Source: Bog-257 sp963846715
GTDB taxonomy: Bacteria; Acidobacteriota; Terriglobia; Terriglobales; Acidobacteriaceae
Assembly: GCA_963846715.1 (NCBI GenBank)
Contig: CAWJXA010000008.1
Span: forward strand, 124,001-188,000
Direction: 5' to 3'
Length of the DNA stretch: 64,000 nt
Part shown: piece by piece, positions 44,617 through 55,011 of the stretch
How positions within the stretch are numbered: position 1 is the first letter of the stretch
Layout: each line of letters starts with the position of its first letter
Program-made: the position numbers and the translations under genes
The notes under the pieces: model-generated
Told to the model about the DNA's origin: nothing
What the model saw: the letters and a program-made list of their open reading frames with translations, nothing else
Databases searched by the model: none

Positions 44617-44655
44617 GGGTGCCCCGTTCTAGCCATCTTTTGGCTAGGGCGGGAA
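44617..44655. repeat. GGGTGCCCC-type hairpin repeat (variant stem)
   Basis: gggtgccccgttctagccat, ctttt loop, ggctagggcggg. A near-identical copy lies at 46980-47020. The leader gggtgcccc is shared with 29805, 32192 and 48793, while the stem sequence differs (actcattcg, atccaacc, ttctagcc). Confidence 0.7.
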
Positions 44656-44749
44656 ACCGCCGATGCACCGTCCCCGGTCGTTCTTCTAGGCCAGATGGAA
44701 ATCTCAACACCCACCACCAACGATCTATTAAAATTCTGTCACAAAGTTC

Positions 44750-44778
44750 TTGACATCTTGATGAAGTAGTTCCACTAT
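44750..44778 (+). promoter_or_regulatory. Sigma-70-like promoter of the propeller gene
   Basis: TTGACA (44750-44755), 17 bases, CACTAT (44773-44778). No other promoter candidate of this quality lies before the gene at 45067. Confidence 0.6.
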
Positions 44779-44784
44779 GGCTTC

Positions 44785-45066
44785 ACTCTTGGCCGAGAAA
44801 TTCCGCAATTCGGCCCCATAACGTACGGCACCTCGTGACCCTTTTCGAGGCGTGGGCGATCAAGCAGTTCAGTTAGTAAGGAATCCAGGCAGGGAACTCC
44901 TGCATGATGCCGCTGACCGTTCGCGCGCGGCAGCCGGGGTAAGTGTGCCTTTCCCCTAGGTAACTATTGAAATCAGCGCCGGTCTCGAGCGATTTGCACC
45001 CGACGCTTGGCAGTGCGGCATGACCAGCAACGTTTGGCGCCAAGAAGCGCCATAAGGAGACTACCC
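44785..45066 (+). other. Long, possibly structured 5' leader
   Basis: About 280 bases lie between the promoter and the start codon. A strong hairpin ggccga..tcggcc (44791-44815) and a terminal ggcgccaagaagcgcc stem (about 45041-45056) just before AAGGAG suggest structure that could occlude the ribosome site. It matches no riboswitch I can name. Confidence 0.4.
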
Positions 45067-46927
45067 ATGGCCAATCAGCCTCAGAACCAACCTACGATCA
45101 ATCGACCACAGTCAACCATGCGAGTGATTGCGGCAAGAATCAAGCTCATCCGACTGTTGTCCGTCGCGGCCGTAGCGTTGTTTCTTTTTGCCGGAACCGC
45201 CCATGCCGATATCTTGGTGTCCAACTATACCGGTAGCTCCGTTGACAAATACCTCGACGACGGCACACATCCAATCCCGCTTCCTTAGTGATGCCGCTGC
45301 CGCCGAAGGGGTTCAATGTGTGAAGCTTTCAAGCAATGAGGTCTACGTGGCAAGCGCAACCGACAATATCATCAGGGTCTACAACTTGATCACGGGAGGA
45401 GCGCCAGTAGTCCGAGTATACCATATCGGCCCCGTAAACCCCAACAGTCGCATCGTTGCCCTGGCGATGAATGCGGATGGTAGCGTGCTCTATGCGGCTG
45501 ACGATCACTTGCACAAGATATTTAGCTTTAAATCTTCCCATTGATCACCTCGGCGCTGCTTGCACGTCTAGCGGTAACTGCACATGCCGATACGCCATAC
45601 TCCCTCGACGTAGTTGTCGGGCCGGATAAGAATGTTTACGCGACGAATAGATTTACGCCTAACCTGGGAGTGAAGCGGTTCTCCGCGGCCGATTCTACTG
45701 AGCTGGAACCCCGGAAACGGGACAGTTGTTATTTCGGGCACCACCAAACCCATTCCCGGATATCCCGTCCTGGCTCACGCTGGTGCAATGGTCTTTGACG
45801 GCAGCGACAATCTTTGGGTGGATAACACAGACGGAACCACCAACGATGGCATATTTGAGTTCACCGGTCCGACAAATCCCAAGGGGGCGTTCCTGGTTTT
45901 GAATTTTACTCCCGACAAAGCAAACCCTAACAACGGCGCTTATCCCCTCGGCATGGATGTCAGCCCCAAAAATCCCTCGGCTCCGCCATTTGATCTGTGT
46001 GGAGGCTGCATCGTGGTTGCCGAGTTCAGCGGAAAGGGCGCTTCATACCCGAACGGAGATGTCGATCAGATTGATCCGATTTTGGATTGTTCGGGAACTA
46101 TTGCCGCTCCAGGGACCTGTCACTTCCATGATACATCCACCCCATTCATTCCCGCCCCCAGTGGCCGGCCGAAGTACCTGCGATTCACCGACAACTGCAA
46201 CGACAGGGGTTATGTCGAGATTTGCAAGATGTCGTGCCTGACGAATCCGGTCACTGGGAACTTTACTTTCGATGCGACGCATCAGGGGTTTGACAGTGGG
46301 CCGCTAACGATTCCTGTTAACTCTTGCTCTGGAGCTATTCAGATTCCCAACGGCACGGCCACCATTTACGAGCAGCTGGGGCAAAACGGTACCGAGGTTA
46401 GTAACATCACCGCCTACGATTACGATTACCAGGGCGATCAGATCAGTGCTCTGCTGTCCGCCAACCTGCCGTTTCAACAGGCAACCGTAAACGTCGTGTC
46501 GGGCGATATCTCAACCGAAACCGTCGTCGGCTTTACGAATTGTGCATCCGGACCGGGAGAGTTGAAGATCTGTAAGGTCGCTGGTCAAGGAGTTCCACTA
46601 AACAAGATGTTCAAATTCGAAGTGGATTGGGGTTTCTTTCAGCAGGCGGTTTACTACGTCCCGGCCGGCCCTCCACCGGGCGGCTATTGCGAGATCGCCG
46701 GGAGCTACCCGGTTGGAACTGTAGTGGACGTTTCCGAGCCTGCCCTCGATGCTGGGACTGGAGCGTCGAACATCACGGTTGCACCAGCGGACCGCGGTGG
46801 CTTTCAACGCTTGGGTGGATGTAGCGGCGGCTTCTTCTCCGTCTGCCCCTTTCAGCAAGCCATCATTGACAGTGGAACCACCGAGGTGACTTTTACAAAT
46901 ACAACGACGATGCCAAGGCCCCGGTAG
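45067..46927 (+). pseudogene. Secreted propeller-type protein with about three frameshifts
   Basis: Start at 45067 (AAGGAG upstream) gives MANQPQNQPTINRPQSTMRV and a signal peptide ending TAHADI. Frames then switch near 45285, 45540 and 45715: DILVSNYTGSSVDKYLDDGT, EVYVASATDNIIRVYNL with ADGSVLYAAD, YSLDVVVGPDKNVYATNRF, then a long frame from about 45788 with FDGSDNLWVDNTDG and Cys-rich repeats (RGYVEICKMSCLTNPVTGNF and GELKICKVAGQGVPLNKMFK). The last part resembles Ig-like surface repeats, the first a beta-propeller. No PEP tail is seen. The gene cannot make the full protein as written. Confidence 0.7.
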
Positions 46928-47315
46928 GGGCGGCGGCGGGGCGGCCCGGTCACGCTGGCGGGCGGCCCGCCCTTAAAGTGAGTGCCCCGTTCTAGCCTTC
47001 TTTTGACTAGGGCGGGGCATGTTAATCTCGATAACCCTTAATTCCGCTGTAATGCGCCCTGATCCGTTGACGCTGCGTCATCTCGTGGAACTGCGATTTC
47101 CCATCCGGAAAACTATTGGCATGAACAGAGGCGAGGAGCGAAGAGCGAAAAGCGAAGAGCGAGAAGCGAGCAGCCGAGCAGCGGCCCGACGCAATGGCGG
47201 GTTTCAATGGGTGCCACGCAGAATCACGGGCTCCGTTTGTCTCATCACCGACTCCACACCTGACCGGTAACTAAGCTCAGAATGTGCCGAAAGGCCTGGA
47301 ACGCCCGGTGGCGGG
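46928..47315. repeat. Intergenic space with GGGTGCCCC-type hairpin and GCGAA tandem repeats
   Basis: The hairpin at 46980-47020 (agtgccccgttctagcct / tgactagggcggggc) copies that at 44617. From 47129 to about 47180 the sequence is a run of imperfect gagcgaa units (gaggagcgaagagcgaaaag, cgaagagcgagaagcgagc). Similar runs occur at 44545-44580, 48836-48868, 60728-60752 and 63780-63820. No gene seen. Confidence 0.6.
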
Positions 47316-48152
47316 TCAGCGATAGGGCTCGCAGAAGTCGGGAGCCTTGGTTCCGAGTAATCGGCAGCCGCGTCTGATTTCATTGCGGATCAGGGAGCAG
47401 GCGTTTTCGGCATTGCAGGGTGGGTGCGTCGCGGGGCTCACTTGCAGGCATTGCTTCACTAACTGCTTCGCTGAGGCGTTACCAATTTCTCTGCGACAAG
47501 AGGTGCTGGGCGCGTTGGGGTTCTCGCCTGCGGTCGGCGCCAGCGATCCCAGGTCGTCGGCTGGCGCCCGGTTTTTCCGAGGCGGAATCACGATGGTCTG
47601 CTGTACCGGCGCCGGCGGCGGAGCGCTTCCGGTCTGGTACAGAGCTTCGAACGGTGGCCGCTGAACGATGGCGCGGCCGTCGAAAGCGAAGGCGCATTTG
47701 TTGTCGACGATGACACCCAGTTGAGAGCCGCGATACTGCACCCGGCAGGAATACAGAGGCGAGCCGTCGCCGGCATTGCCGGTGGGGAGCAGAGCCGCAT
47801 CGCTGGGCTGGTAGGTGCGCCACTCGGCCTGTCCGTAGGCGACTTCGTACTCGGAGGCAACCACCTCCTGACCGTCGAGTGCAATTTTGCAACTGCCGTC
47901 CATCCACTTTCCCGGATAAAGGCTCGCGCCAGATTTGGCGCGGCAAAGGTAAACCGGCGCGGCTCGCGAGGACGACTGTCCGGGGCCACCGGCCACAGCG
48001 CCCGGGCCAGGAGCTTCGGGAGCGTGCAGCGGCTTCCATTGCAGCGGCGATTCCTGCGCGCTCGACGGGGATGGAGACAGAAACAGCAGCAGCGAGACAA
48101 TGCCCGCAGTCAGCGCGTACCGCAGCGGAGCTTGCCTGACCATTTCTGCCAT
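47316..48152 (-). CDS. Secreted DM9/DUF3421-like repeat protein
   Basis: A 278-residue protein with a signal peptide (TAGIVSLLLFLSPSPSSAQE). Two DM9-like repeats are visible: VYLCRAKSGASLYPGKWMDG with CKIALDGQEVVASEYEVAYG, and LYSCRVQYRGSQLGVIVDNK with CAFAFDGRAIV. The C-terminal part has six Cys (CRREIGNASAKQLVKQCLQV, ENACSLIRNEIRRGC). DM9 proteins bind mannose or other glycans in animals; the bacterial role is unknown. It is in tandem with the HdeA-like gene 13 bases upstream, likely one operon. Confidence 0.65.
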   Translation of the reverse strand: MAEMVRQAPLRYALTAGIVSLLLFLSPSPSSAQESPLQWKPLHAPEAPGPGAVAGGPGQSSSRAAPVYLCRAKSGASLYPGKWMDGSCKIALDGQEVVASEYEVAYGQAEWRTYQPSDAALLPTGNAGDGSPLYSCRVQYRGSQLGVIVDNKCAFAFDGRAIVQRPPFEALYQTGSAPPPAPVQQTIVIPPRKNRAPADDLGSLAPTAGENPNAPSTSCRREIGNASAKQLVKQCLQVSPATHPPCNAENACSLIRNEIRRGCRLLGTKAPDFCEPYR

Positions 48153-48165
48153 GACTGTGCGTTGC

Positions 48166-48663
48166 CTATTTGCACCAGCAGCGCGCCTGAAATTCACATT
48201 CCTGTTTGCCGAAGGGACTATCGGTGCCCTGCTTGCACGTAGCTTGCTTGCCGCCGTTGCAGGTGATGCTGCATCCCCCGCAGTATTGGCTTGGGCCTGC
48301 CTTGCAGGAAGTAGGCTCTTGCGCCGCTGCCTGCGCCGCAGCTCCGCCACCGCTGCTGGAAGCCGATCCCAGCACCGCAGCTACCGCCTCGTTGAAGGAG
48401 CGCTTGCCGTTCTTCCCGCACCAGTCGTGGACCTTCTTGACATCGTCTGCCAGGGCGGAATCACTCTGGGTGTAGCGGGGATCGGGGCTGCTGGCGTTGG
48501 CGTAGCCCTGAATATAGGCGGTGAACAACTCCTTTTGGGGGCCACTGGCGCTCTTGAAATTGTCGCAGGTTAACGATGCTACGGACTGTGCCGTCGCAGA
48601 CGTGGCCAAGATTGCGGCCACGGCGGACAAGCAGAGGATCATCGCGAAGTTCTGGCGTTTCAA
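48166..48663 (-). CDS. Secreted Cys-rich protein with HdeA/HdeB-like domain
   Basis: A 165-residue protein with a signal peptide ending TATAQS. Residues about 30-100 (LTCDNFKSASGPQKELFTAY, IQGYANASS, KKVHDWCGKNGKRSFNEAVA) show the Cys spacing and Gly-Tyr motif of HdeA/HdeB acid-stress chaperones. A linker of Ala/Gly/Gln leads to a tail with nine Cys (YCGGCSITCNGGKQATC). First gene of a probable two-gene operon with the DM9-like gene. The HdeA assignment is tentative. Confidence 0.5.
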   Translation of the reverse strand: MKRQNFAMILCLSAVAAILATSATAQSVASLTCDNFKSASGPQKELFTAYIQGYANASSPDPRYTQSDSALADDVKKVHDWCGKNGKRSFNEAVAAVLGSASSSGGGAAAQAAAQEPTSCKAGPSQYCGGCSITCNGGKQATCKQGTDSPFGKQECEFQARCWCK

Positions 48664-48792
48664 CTGGGTCTCCGTGAGGTCGTGACGGTCGGGGAGTTTG
48701 ACTTTGCCAGAAAGACATTTGGTATGTCAACGAATTTATGCCCACGTTCACGTCCCTCCGTTGGACGTTAACCGGGGTGGAATACCACCAGC

Positions 48793-48868
48793 GGGTGCCC
48801 CAACTCATTCGCGGGTTTCGAATGAGTGGGATTCGAGCGCAAAGCGAATAGCGAATAGCGAATAGCGG
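48793..48868. repeat. GGGTGCCCC-type hairpin followed by GCGAATA tandem units
   Basis: gggtgccccaactcattcg / cgaatgagtggg (48793-48830) is followed by agcgaatagcgaatagcg (three exact agcgaat units). It lies in the divergent space between the HdeA-like and zinc-ribbon genes. Confidence 0.7.
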
Positions 48869-48918
48869 CTTCCTCCCTCCGGTTGCACCCGCCGCGCATC
48901 TCCTGTAACTTTCGGCTA

Positions 48919-49632
48919 GTGGAACATCCCTGCTATCGCTGTCAGGCCTCGATTGAAGAGGGCAATACATTTTGCCCGCACTGCGGCGCTCCGCAAATTC
49001 GCGTTCCTTCGCCTGAAGAGAGCACGCCGCCTCCACCCATCACTCCCGCGGAAGTTCCTCCCGCGTCCTATTCCGTTCCTCAACCAACTGGTTGGACTCA
49101 AGGTGGCGCGCCCTACGCGCAGCAGGCCACGGCCATCCGATGGGACCTCGCGTGGCAAGGTGCTCTCCTGGCCGGAGTCGGAGCTGCCATTCTCACCGCC
49201 ATCCCCTTCGTCTCCATCGGTTGCTGCTTGTGGATGCTGGGCGCGGGGGTACTCTCCGTCTCCATGTACCAGAAGCGCGTGCCCGGGACCCTGATCACTC
49301 CCGGGATGGGGATGAAGCTCGGCGCGCTGGCTGGCGTCTTCGGTTTCATGATCAACGCGGTACTCACCGTAGTATCTTTCGTGCTGTTCCGTTCCAACAC
49401 CGATTTCCGTCGTGCCATGCAGGAGCAAATGCAAAAACAGATGGCCGGCAATCCCGATCCCAAGGCGCAGGAAATAGTGCAACACTTTATGGACTGGATG
49501 AGCAGCCCGCAGGGTGCCGCAACCATGGTCGTGCTGGTCCTGCTGGTGCTGGGCGTCGTGTTTATCGTGATTACGGCTGCCGGCGGCGCGCTCGGAGCTT
49601 CCATGTCCGGCAGGAAACGAGAACTCCGATGA
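48919..49632 (+). CDS. Zinc-ribbon membrane protein
   Basis: A 237-residue protein starting with GTG at 48919 (VEHPCYRCQASIEEGNTFCP then HCG): a CxxC..CxxC zinc ribbon at the N-terminus. A Pro-rich linker follows, then four membrane helices (ALLAGVGAAILTAIPFVSIG, ALAGVFGFMINAVLTVVSFV, TMVVLVLLVLGVVFIVITAA). This layout (zinc ribbon plus DUF4870-like helices) is common in Acidobacteriota with no known function. Its C-terminus is basic. Upstream alternative TTG at 48883 is less likely. Confidence 0.75.
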   Translation: MEHPCYRCQASIEEGNTFCPHCGAPQIRVPSPEESTPPPPITPAEVPPASYSVPQPTGWTQGGAPYAQQATAIRWDLAWQGALLAGVGAAILTAIPFVSIGCCLWMLGAGVLSVSMYQKRVPGTLITPGMGMKLGALAGVFGFMINAVLTVVSFVLFRSNTDFRRAMQEQMQKQMAGNPDPKAQEIVQHFMDWMSSPQGAATMVVLVLLVLGVVFIVITAAGGALGASMSGRKRELR

Positions 49633-49713
49633 TCACCCGACCGTGTGCGCCCCATCACGTGAGGCGTTCCAAAAGTTGCTCCTCAGCTTGGGCTTTCGTA
49701 TGATTCGTACGGC

Positions 49714-50295
49714 ATGACCAAGGCCTCCATTCAGTCCTCCAATCTCCGCGAGAAATCGCAAATCCTTTCCGCATCCGAAATCGAGCGCACCCTGGTTCGC
49801 CTGGCGCACGAGATTGTCGAGAAAAACAATGGCGTCGCCAACCTTGGATTGGTGGGCATCATGCGACGCGGTGTGCCGCTGGCGCAGCGCCTGGCGAAAA
49901 TCCTGGGCCGCATCGAGAAGACCGAGGTTCCGGTCGGCACCCTCGACATCACGCTTTATCGTGACGATCTCTCCACCGTCGGTCATCGCCCCGAAGTAAA
50001 GAAGCGCACCATGGAGTTCGACATCGAGGACAAGAACATCATCCTCATCGACGACGTGCTCTATACCGGACGCACCACCCGTGCCGCGTTGGACGCGCTG
50101 TTCGATCACGGGCGTCCGCGCCGCATTCAACTTTGTGTGCTCATCGACCGCGGCCATCGCGAGTTGCCCATCGAGGCAGGTTTTGTGGGCCGCAAGATCC
50201 ATACCACCGACAATGAAATCATCGAACTGAAATTGCAGGAGATTGATGGCTCCGACAAGGTGCTATTGATGGAGCGGGTGGGCCAGGACCAATGA
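49714..50295 (+). CDS. pyrR: Bifunctional pyr operon regulator / uracil phosphoribosyltransferase PyrR
   Basis: A 193-residue protein with the PRPP loop IILIDDVLYTGRTTRAALDA and the PyrR marks GIMRRGVPLAQRLA, GTLDITLYRDDLS and LIDRGHRELPIEAGFVGRKI. It binds pyr mRNA in many bacteria and has UPRT activity. It is the first gene of pyrRBC; its stop overlaps the pyrB start by four bases (ATGA). No classic PyrR-binding loop or attenuator was recognised in the 80 bases upstream, so an RNA-based control here is not shown. Confidence 0.94.
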   Translation: MTKASIQSSNLREKSQILSASEIERTLVRLAHEIVEKNNGVANLGLVGIMRRGVPLAQRLAKILGRIEKTEVPVGTLDITLYRDDLSTVGHRPEVKKRTMEFDIEDKNIILIDDVLYTGRTTRAALDALFDHGRPRRIQLCVLIDRGHRELPIEAGFVGRKIHTTDNEIIELKLQEIDGSDKVLLMERVGQDQ

Positions 50296-51200
50296 AGCCA
50301 CCGCATTCGCTGCTGAGCATCCGTCAACTAAACACTCCGCAAATTGAAGGCATCCTGAAGCTGGCACGGCGCATGGATCCCAAGCGCGCGCCCCAGTTGC
50401 TGCGCGGCAAGCGCGTGGTCCTGCTGTTCTACGAATCGTCCACCCGCACCCGTACCTCGTTTGAATTCGCCGCCAAGGCCCTCGGTGCTACCACCACCCT
50501 TATCACCGCGACCTCCTCCAGCATCGAAAAGGGCGAATCGCTGATTGATACCGGCGGCACCATCACCGCGCTGGGAGCCGACGCCATCGTCATCCGCCAT
50601 CCCAACAGTGGCGCGCCTTATCTGCTGGCGCGTCATGTGCCCATTCCCGTGATCAATGCCGGCGACGGTATGCATCAGCATCCTTCGCAAGCGCTGCTCG
50701 ACGCGTTGACCATCACCAACCACAAGAAGCGGCTGAAGGGGTTGCGAGTGGTGATTGTCGGCGATGTCTACCACAGCCGGGTTGCGCGATCGAATGCCGA
50801 ATTGCTGTCGCGCTTCGGTGCGGAAATTATCTTCTGCGGACCTGCGGATTTTGTGCCGGAAGTCGCTGCCACAATTGCGCCCGGAGTGGTGGTGGTCCGT
50901 GACTTAAACGCAGCCTTACAGGGGGCGGACGTCGTGATGTCGCTGCGCGTACAGAAAGAGCGGCTTGCCGGCATGGATCTTAGCGTTGATGACTATATTG
51001 CCGGCTATCAGATCACGTCGCAGCGCATGCATCTGGCCAAGCCCGACGCCATCCTGATGCATCCTGGTCCGGTCATTCGCGGCATGGAACTGACTAGCCA
51101 GGTTACCGATGGGCCGCAGGCGTGCATTCTCGAACAAGTCCGCAACGGCGTGAAAACCCGGATGGCAATCCTCGCGACAGTACTGGGGGCGGCGCGATAG
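50292..51200 (+). CDS. pyrB: Aspartate carbamoyltransferase catalytic subunit
   Basis: A 302-residue protein. Carbamoyl-phosphate motif FYESSTRTRTSFEFAAK, the block GDGMHQHPSQALLDALT and the C-terminal ILMHPGPVIRGMEL are in place. It makes carbamoyl-aspartate in pyrimidine synthesis. Overlaps pyrR by four bases; pyrC starts directly after its stop. No pyrI regulatory subunit is present. Confidence 0.96.
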   Translation: MKPPHSLLSIRQLNTPQIEGILKLARRMDPKRAPQLLRGKRVVLLFYESSTRTRTSFEFAAKALGATTTLITATSSSIEKGESLIDTGGTITALGADAIVIRHPNSGAPYLLARHVPIPVINAGDGMHQHPSQALLDALTITNHKKRLKGLRVVIVGDVYHSRVARSNAELLSRFGAEIIFCGPADFVPEVAATIAPGVVVVRDLNAALQGADVVMSLRVQKERLAGMDLSVDDYIAGYQITSQRMHLAKPDAILMHPGPVIRGMELTSQVTDGPQACILEQVRNGVKTRMAILATVLGAAR

Positions 51201-52493
<1,293 letters not shown>

Positions 52494-52623
52494 TGAACAG
52501 TCGGCAGTTGGGCGGACTTAAGGTAGAGCAGATCTGCCTTCGAGCGGGTCGGCTGTCACGCCGCTCAAGCAGTTAGAGGACTTTCCGGATTGGTGTATCC
52601 GCTCGTACGGCGCTGGCCGACGC

Positions 52624-52695
52624 GGAACGCGGCGCTGAATGAAGTGCCGCACTACCCGTGCAAATCGGATACATCTATTCAGGAACCGTTATAGC
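52624..52695. repeat. Dispersed 75-bp repeat, copy B
   Basis: ggaacgcggcgctgaatgaa, gtgccgcactacccgtgcaa, atcggata and gttatag follow the same order as copy A at 18112-18186. Confidence 0.65.
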
Positions 52696-53179
52696 CACGC
52701 TGCCCTTCATCCGCCTATAAGTACTTCGGTTACCTATCACTAGCGCACCCCAGGTCTGTTCCTGCTTTCTACGTAGTAACTTGTAGTTAAGGTCTACTAC
52801 AAGCGATAGTAGAGACGATAGTACAACTGCTTCGCCTACTTGCGACGATTGTTTTAAATTGCGAGAAATTTACGGACTACTCCAAGAAATTTATGGACTA
52901 CCCTATGCCTCCGAGGTACGATTAGCTGCTTCTCGCGCTCCACTCCAAGTGGTAGCAAATTGTGGTGGACGATTCAAGAATTTGGCAGGGAGCCTTGGCC
53001 ACTCCGTTATATGTTGAGGGCGATCTCCGGGCTGAAATAATTAGGGCGTCGATCCTTCCCGTTCCGCTCAGCCTTGAGAGCCGTTAACCGGCAACGCGAA
53101 TCGCGACGCTTTTCGCACGCGATACAGCGGACCTACTGGAACGAGATACCAGCACAATCAGCGAGAAAGGAGCTGCACC
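52696..53179. promoter_or_regulatory. Regulatory-looking space before the sedolisin gene
   Basis: AT-richer than its surroundings. It holds an inverted repeat CTTGTAGT-8 nt-ACTACAAG (52780-52803) and two direct copies of agaaatttaYggactac at 52864-52880 and 52885-52901, offset by 21 bases (two helical turns). Both are candidate protein-binding sites. No gene seen. The last 20 bases carry the aaaggag ribosome site of the peptidase. Confidence 0.5.
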
Positions 53180-54352
53180 ATGAAGAAACTTCTTTTCGTG
53201 TCGCTCGGCATGATGTTGATTCTTGCCGCGACCCTTCCCGTGATCGCTCAAGAGGCGGATGCGGGCCCCCACGTGTACCGCACTCCAATCCGGATCGAAC
53301 CGGGCACCTACGCCAGCCAACCGTCGGGTTACACTCCGTTTCAAATGCGGGCGGCGTATCAGTACAACCGGATCCCCAACCAGGGACAGAACATAGTCAT
53401 TGGCATCGTCGACGCCTGCGATGATCCCAACATCGAATCAGACTTGGGCGTTTTTTCAACTCAGTTCAACCTGCCTGCCTGCACCACCGGCAATGGCTGC
53501 TTCACCAAGATCAGTCAGGCCGGGCTATGCAGCGGGCATTCGGGAAACTGGGCCCTTGAGCAGTCCTTGGATGTGGAATGGGCGCATGCGATGGCTCCGG
53601 GAGCCAAAATCGTCCTGGTGCAGTCATCCCAGCCTGACGACAGCCTGTATATGGCCGTGCTGCAAGCGGTGACGGCTGGCGCCAGCGTGGTGACCATGAG
53701 CTGGGGCGGCGGCGAGTTCTCGGGTGAGCAGTCCTATGACACCACCTACTTCTCCGCTCCAGGCGTCACCTACTTCGCCTCCACCGGCGACAGCGGATGC
53801 GGCGCTCAATATCCGGCGGCGTCCCCCAATGTGGTCGCAGTGGGCGGCACTACCCTGACCCTGCTTACCGCCGCTCCCCCTGCCAGTCCATTGAGTTCGG
53901 ACTACGGCACGGAGAGCGCGTGGAGTGGCAGTGGCGGTGGTATTAGCGCCTTCGAGACCGAACCCACCTATCAAATGAACGCTCAGCATACCGGCTTCCG
54001 CACGGTTCCCGACGTGGCTCTCGATGCCAATCCCGGCACCGGTGTTCCCGTGTATGACACCTATGACGGCTACAATTGGGTGAAGGTCGGTGGAACTAGT
54101 CTGTCGTCTCCGGTTTGGGCCGCCTTCATGGGCATCGAGAACTCTCTCCGAGGCGGCGCCGGGCCCATCCAGCAGCCGCACGCTGATCTTTATCAGGTTT
54201 ACGGCGGTTCCGGTTATGCCCATAACTTCCACGACATTACCACCGGCAGCAGCGGAGGAGTTTGCGTGGCTGGCGTTGGCTATGACTTCGTAACTGGCAT
54301 CGGCAGTCCGGTAGCGAATGTCCTCGCGAATTCGCTGGTTCCCTTGCCGTAA
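53180..54352 (+). CDS. Secreted sedolisin (S53) peptidase without prodomain
   Basis: A 390-residue protein with a signal peptide ending VIAQEA. Catalytic residues of the sedolisin triad are visible: Glu and Asp in NWALEQSLDVEWAHAMAPGA and Ser in VGGTSLSSPVWAAF, with oxyanion Asp in FASTGDSGCG. The C-terminal YDFVTGIGSPVANVL is the calcium-site region. Usual kumamolisin-type enzymes have a prodomain of about 150-190 residues ahead of the barrel; here only about 40 residues separate the signal peptide from the catalytic domain. It acts outside the cell, probably at low pH. Confidence 0.85.
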   Translation: MKKLLFVSLGMMLILAATLPVIAQEADAGPHVYRTPIRIEPGTYASQPSGYTPFQMRAAYQYNRIPNQGQNIVIGIVDACDDPNIESDLGVFSTQFNLPACTTGNGCFTKISQAGLCSGHSGNWALEQSLDVEWAHAMAPGAKIVLVQSSQPDDSLYMAVLQAVTAGASVVTMSWGGGEFSGEQSYDTTYFSAPGVTYFASTGDSGCGAQYPAASPNVVAVGGTTLTLLTAAPPASPLSSDYGTESAWSGSGGGISAFETEPTYQMNAQHTGFRTVPDVALDANPGTGVPVYDTYDGYNWVKVGGTSLSSPVWAAFMGIENSLRGGAGPIQQPHADLYQVYGGSGYAHNFHDITTGSSGGVCVAGVGYDFVTGIGSPVANVLANSLVPLP

Positions 54353-54372
54353 CTGCAACTGCATCCTCAACC

Positions 54373-54400
54373 GAGCGCGCTCCCGCAGCGCGCTTTTTTT
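54373..54400 (+). terminator. Intrinsic terminator of the sedolisin gene
   Basis: agcgcgc, loop tcccgc, agcgcgct followed by seven T. It starts 21 bases after the stop codon. Confidence 0.85.
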
Positions 54401-54570
54401 GCTCCGTAAGACTGCCGCGTAGTTGACCGCTGCTGCTGCTATCACCTTGGCGAATCGGCTTTCGATTCGAATGAACTACGCCCGTGGTAGTAGTGGGCGT
54501 CGGCGGGTTACATTTTCTGCATCGTGTGCAGCGGGGTGGCGGGACCGCGTCAGGCTTCAGGGGGCGAAAG

Positions 54571-54834
54571 ATGACCAGTCATAAAATGCTTTTGGAAGGA
54601 AGGTTCGCAGGAGTTCCATGTCCGGTATGCGGCGACGTCTACGCCAAGTCCGGCCTTCCAAACCATATACGCAGGCATGTAAAACTGGCATCGGCAACTT
54701 CCAAAACCAACCTTGTCGATCGAAGGTCGCGGGCGTGGTGGGACGGTTGGAAGGAAGGCTATAAGGTAGGAGCGCGGGATGGGCGCACCCAAAGTCGCAG
54801 AAAAGTATCTGCCACCAGCAACTTCAAACAGTAG
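54571..54834 (+). CDS. Small C2H2-type zinc-finger protein
   Basis: An 87-residue basic protein starting MTSHKMLLEGRFAGVPCPVC. Residues about 17-36 are CPVCGDVYAKSGLPNHIRRH, a C-x2-C-x11-H-x3-H zinc finger like the eukaryotic C2H2 type. The basic tail contains WWDGWKEGYKVGARDGRTQS. Start at 54571 follows a purine-rich gggggcgaaag. It could bind DNA or RNA; no neighbour hints at a target. It is distinct in layout from Ros/MucR proteins, which are longer. Confidence 0.6.
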   Translation: MTSHKMLLEGRFAGVPCPVCGDVYAKSGLPNHIRRHVKLASATSKTNLVDRRSRAWWDGWKEGYKVGARDGRTQSRRKVSATSNFKQ

Positions 54835-55011
54835 CTAATTCCGGGGGGTTCGCCCTCATGCATAGGCCTTCGGATGACCTTCAAGAAACTTCAGGCTTAT
54901 TTTCCAATATTAATTAACGATTTTGTAGAGTGACTTACGATATCTATAAGATGATGGTCCACTTGCATGCCAATTGGCCAATTTTGTAAGTGCAATTGTT
55001 TGCCGGGAAAA

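Noticed and set aside
44785..45066. c-di-GMP (GEMM) riboswitch
   Set aside because: The leader is long and structured, but the conserved GEMM core sequences are not present.
49633..49713. PyrR-dependent attenuator before pyrR
   Set aside because: No terminator/antiterminator pair or recognised PyrR-binding loop could be picked out in the short leader.
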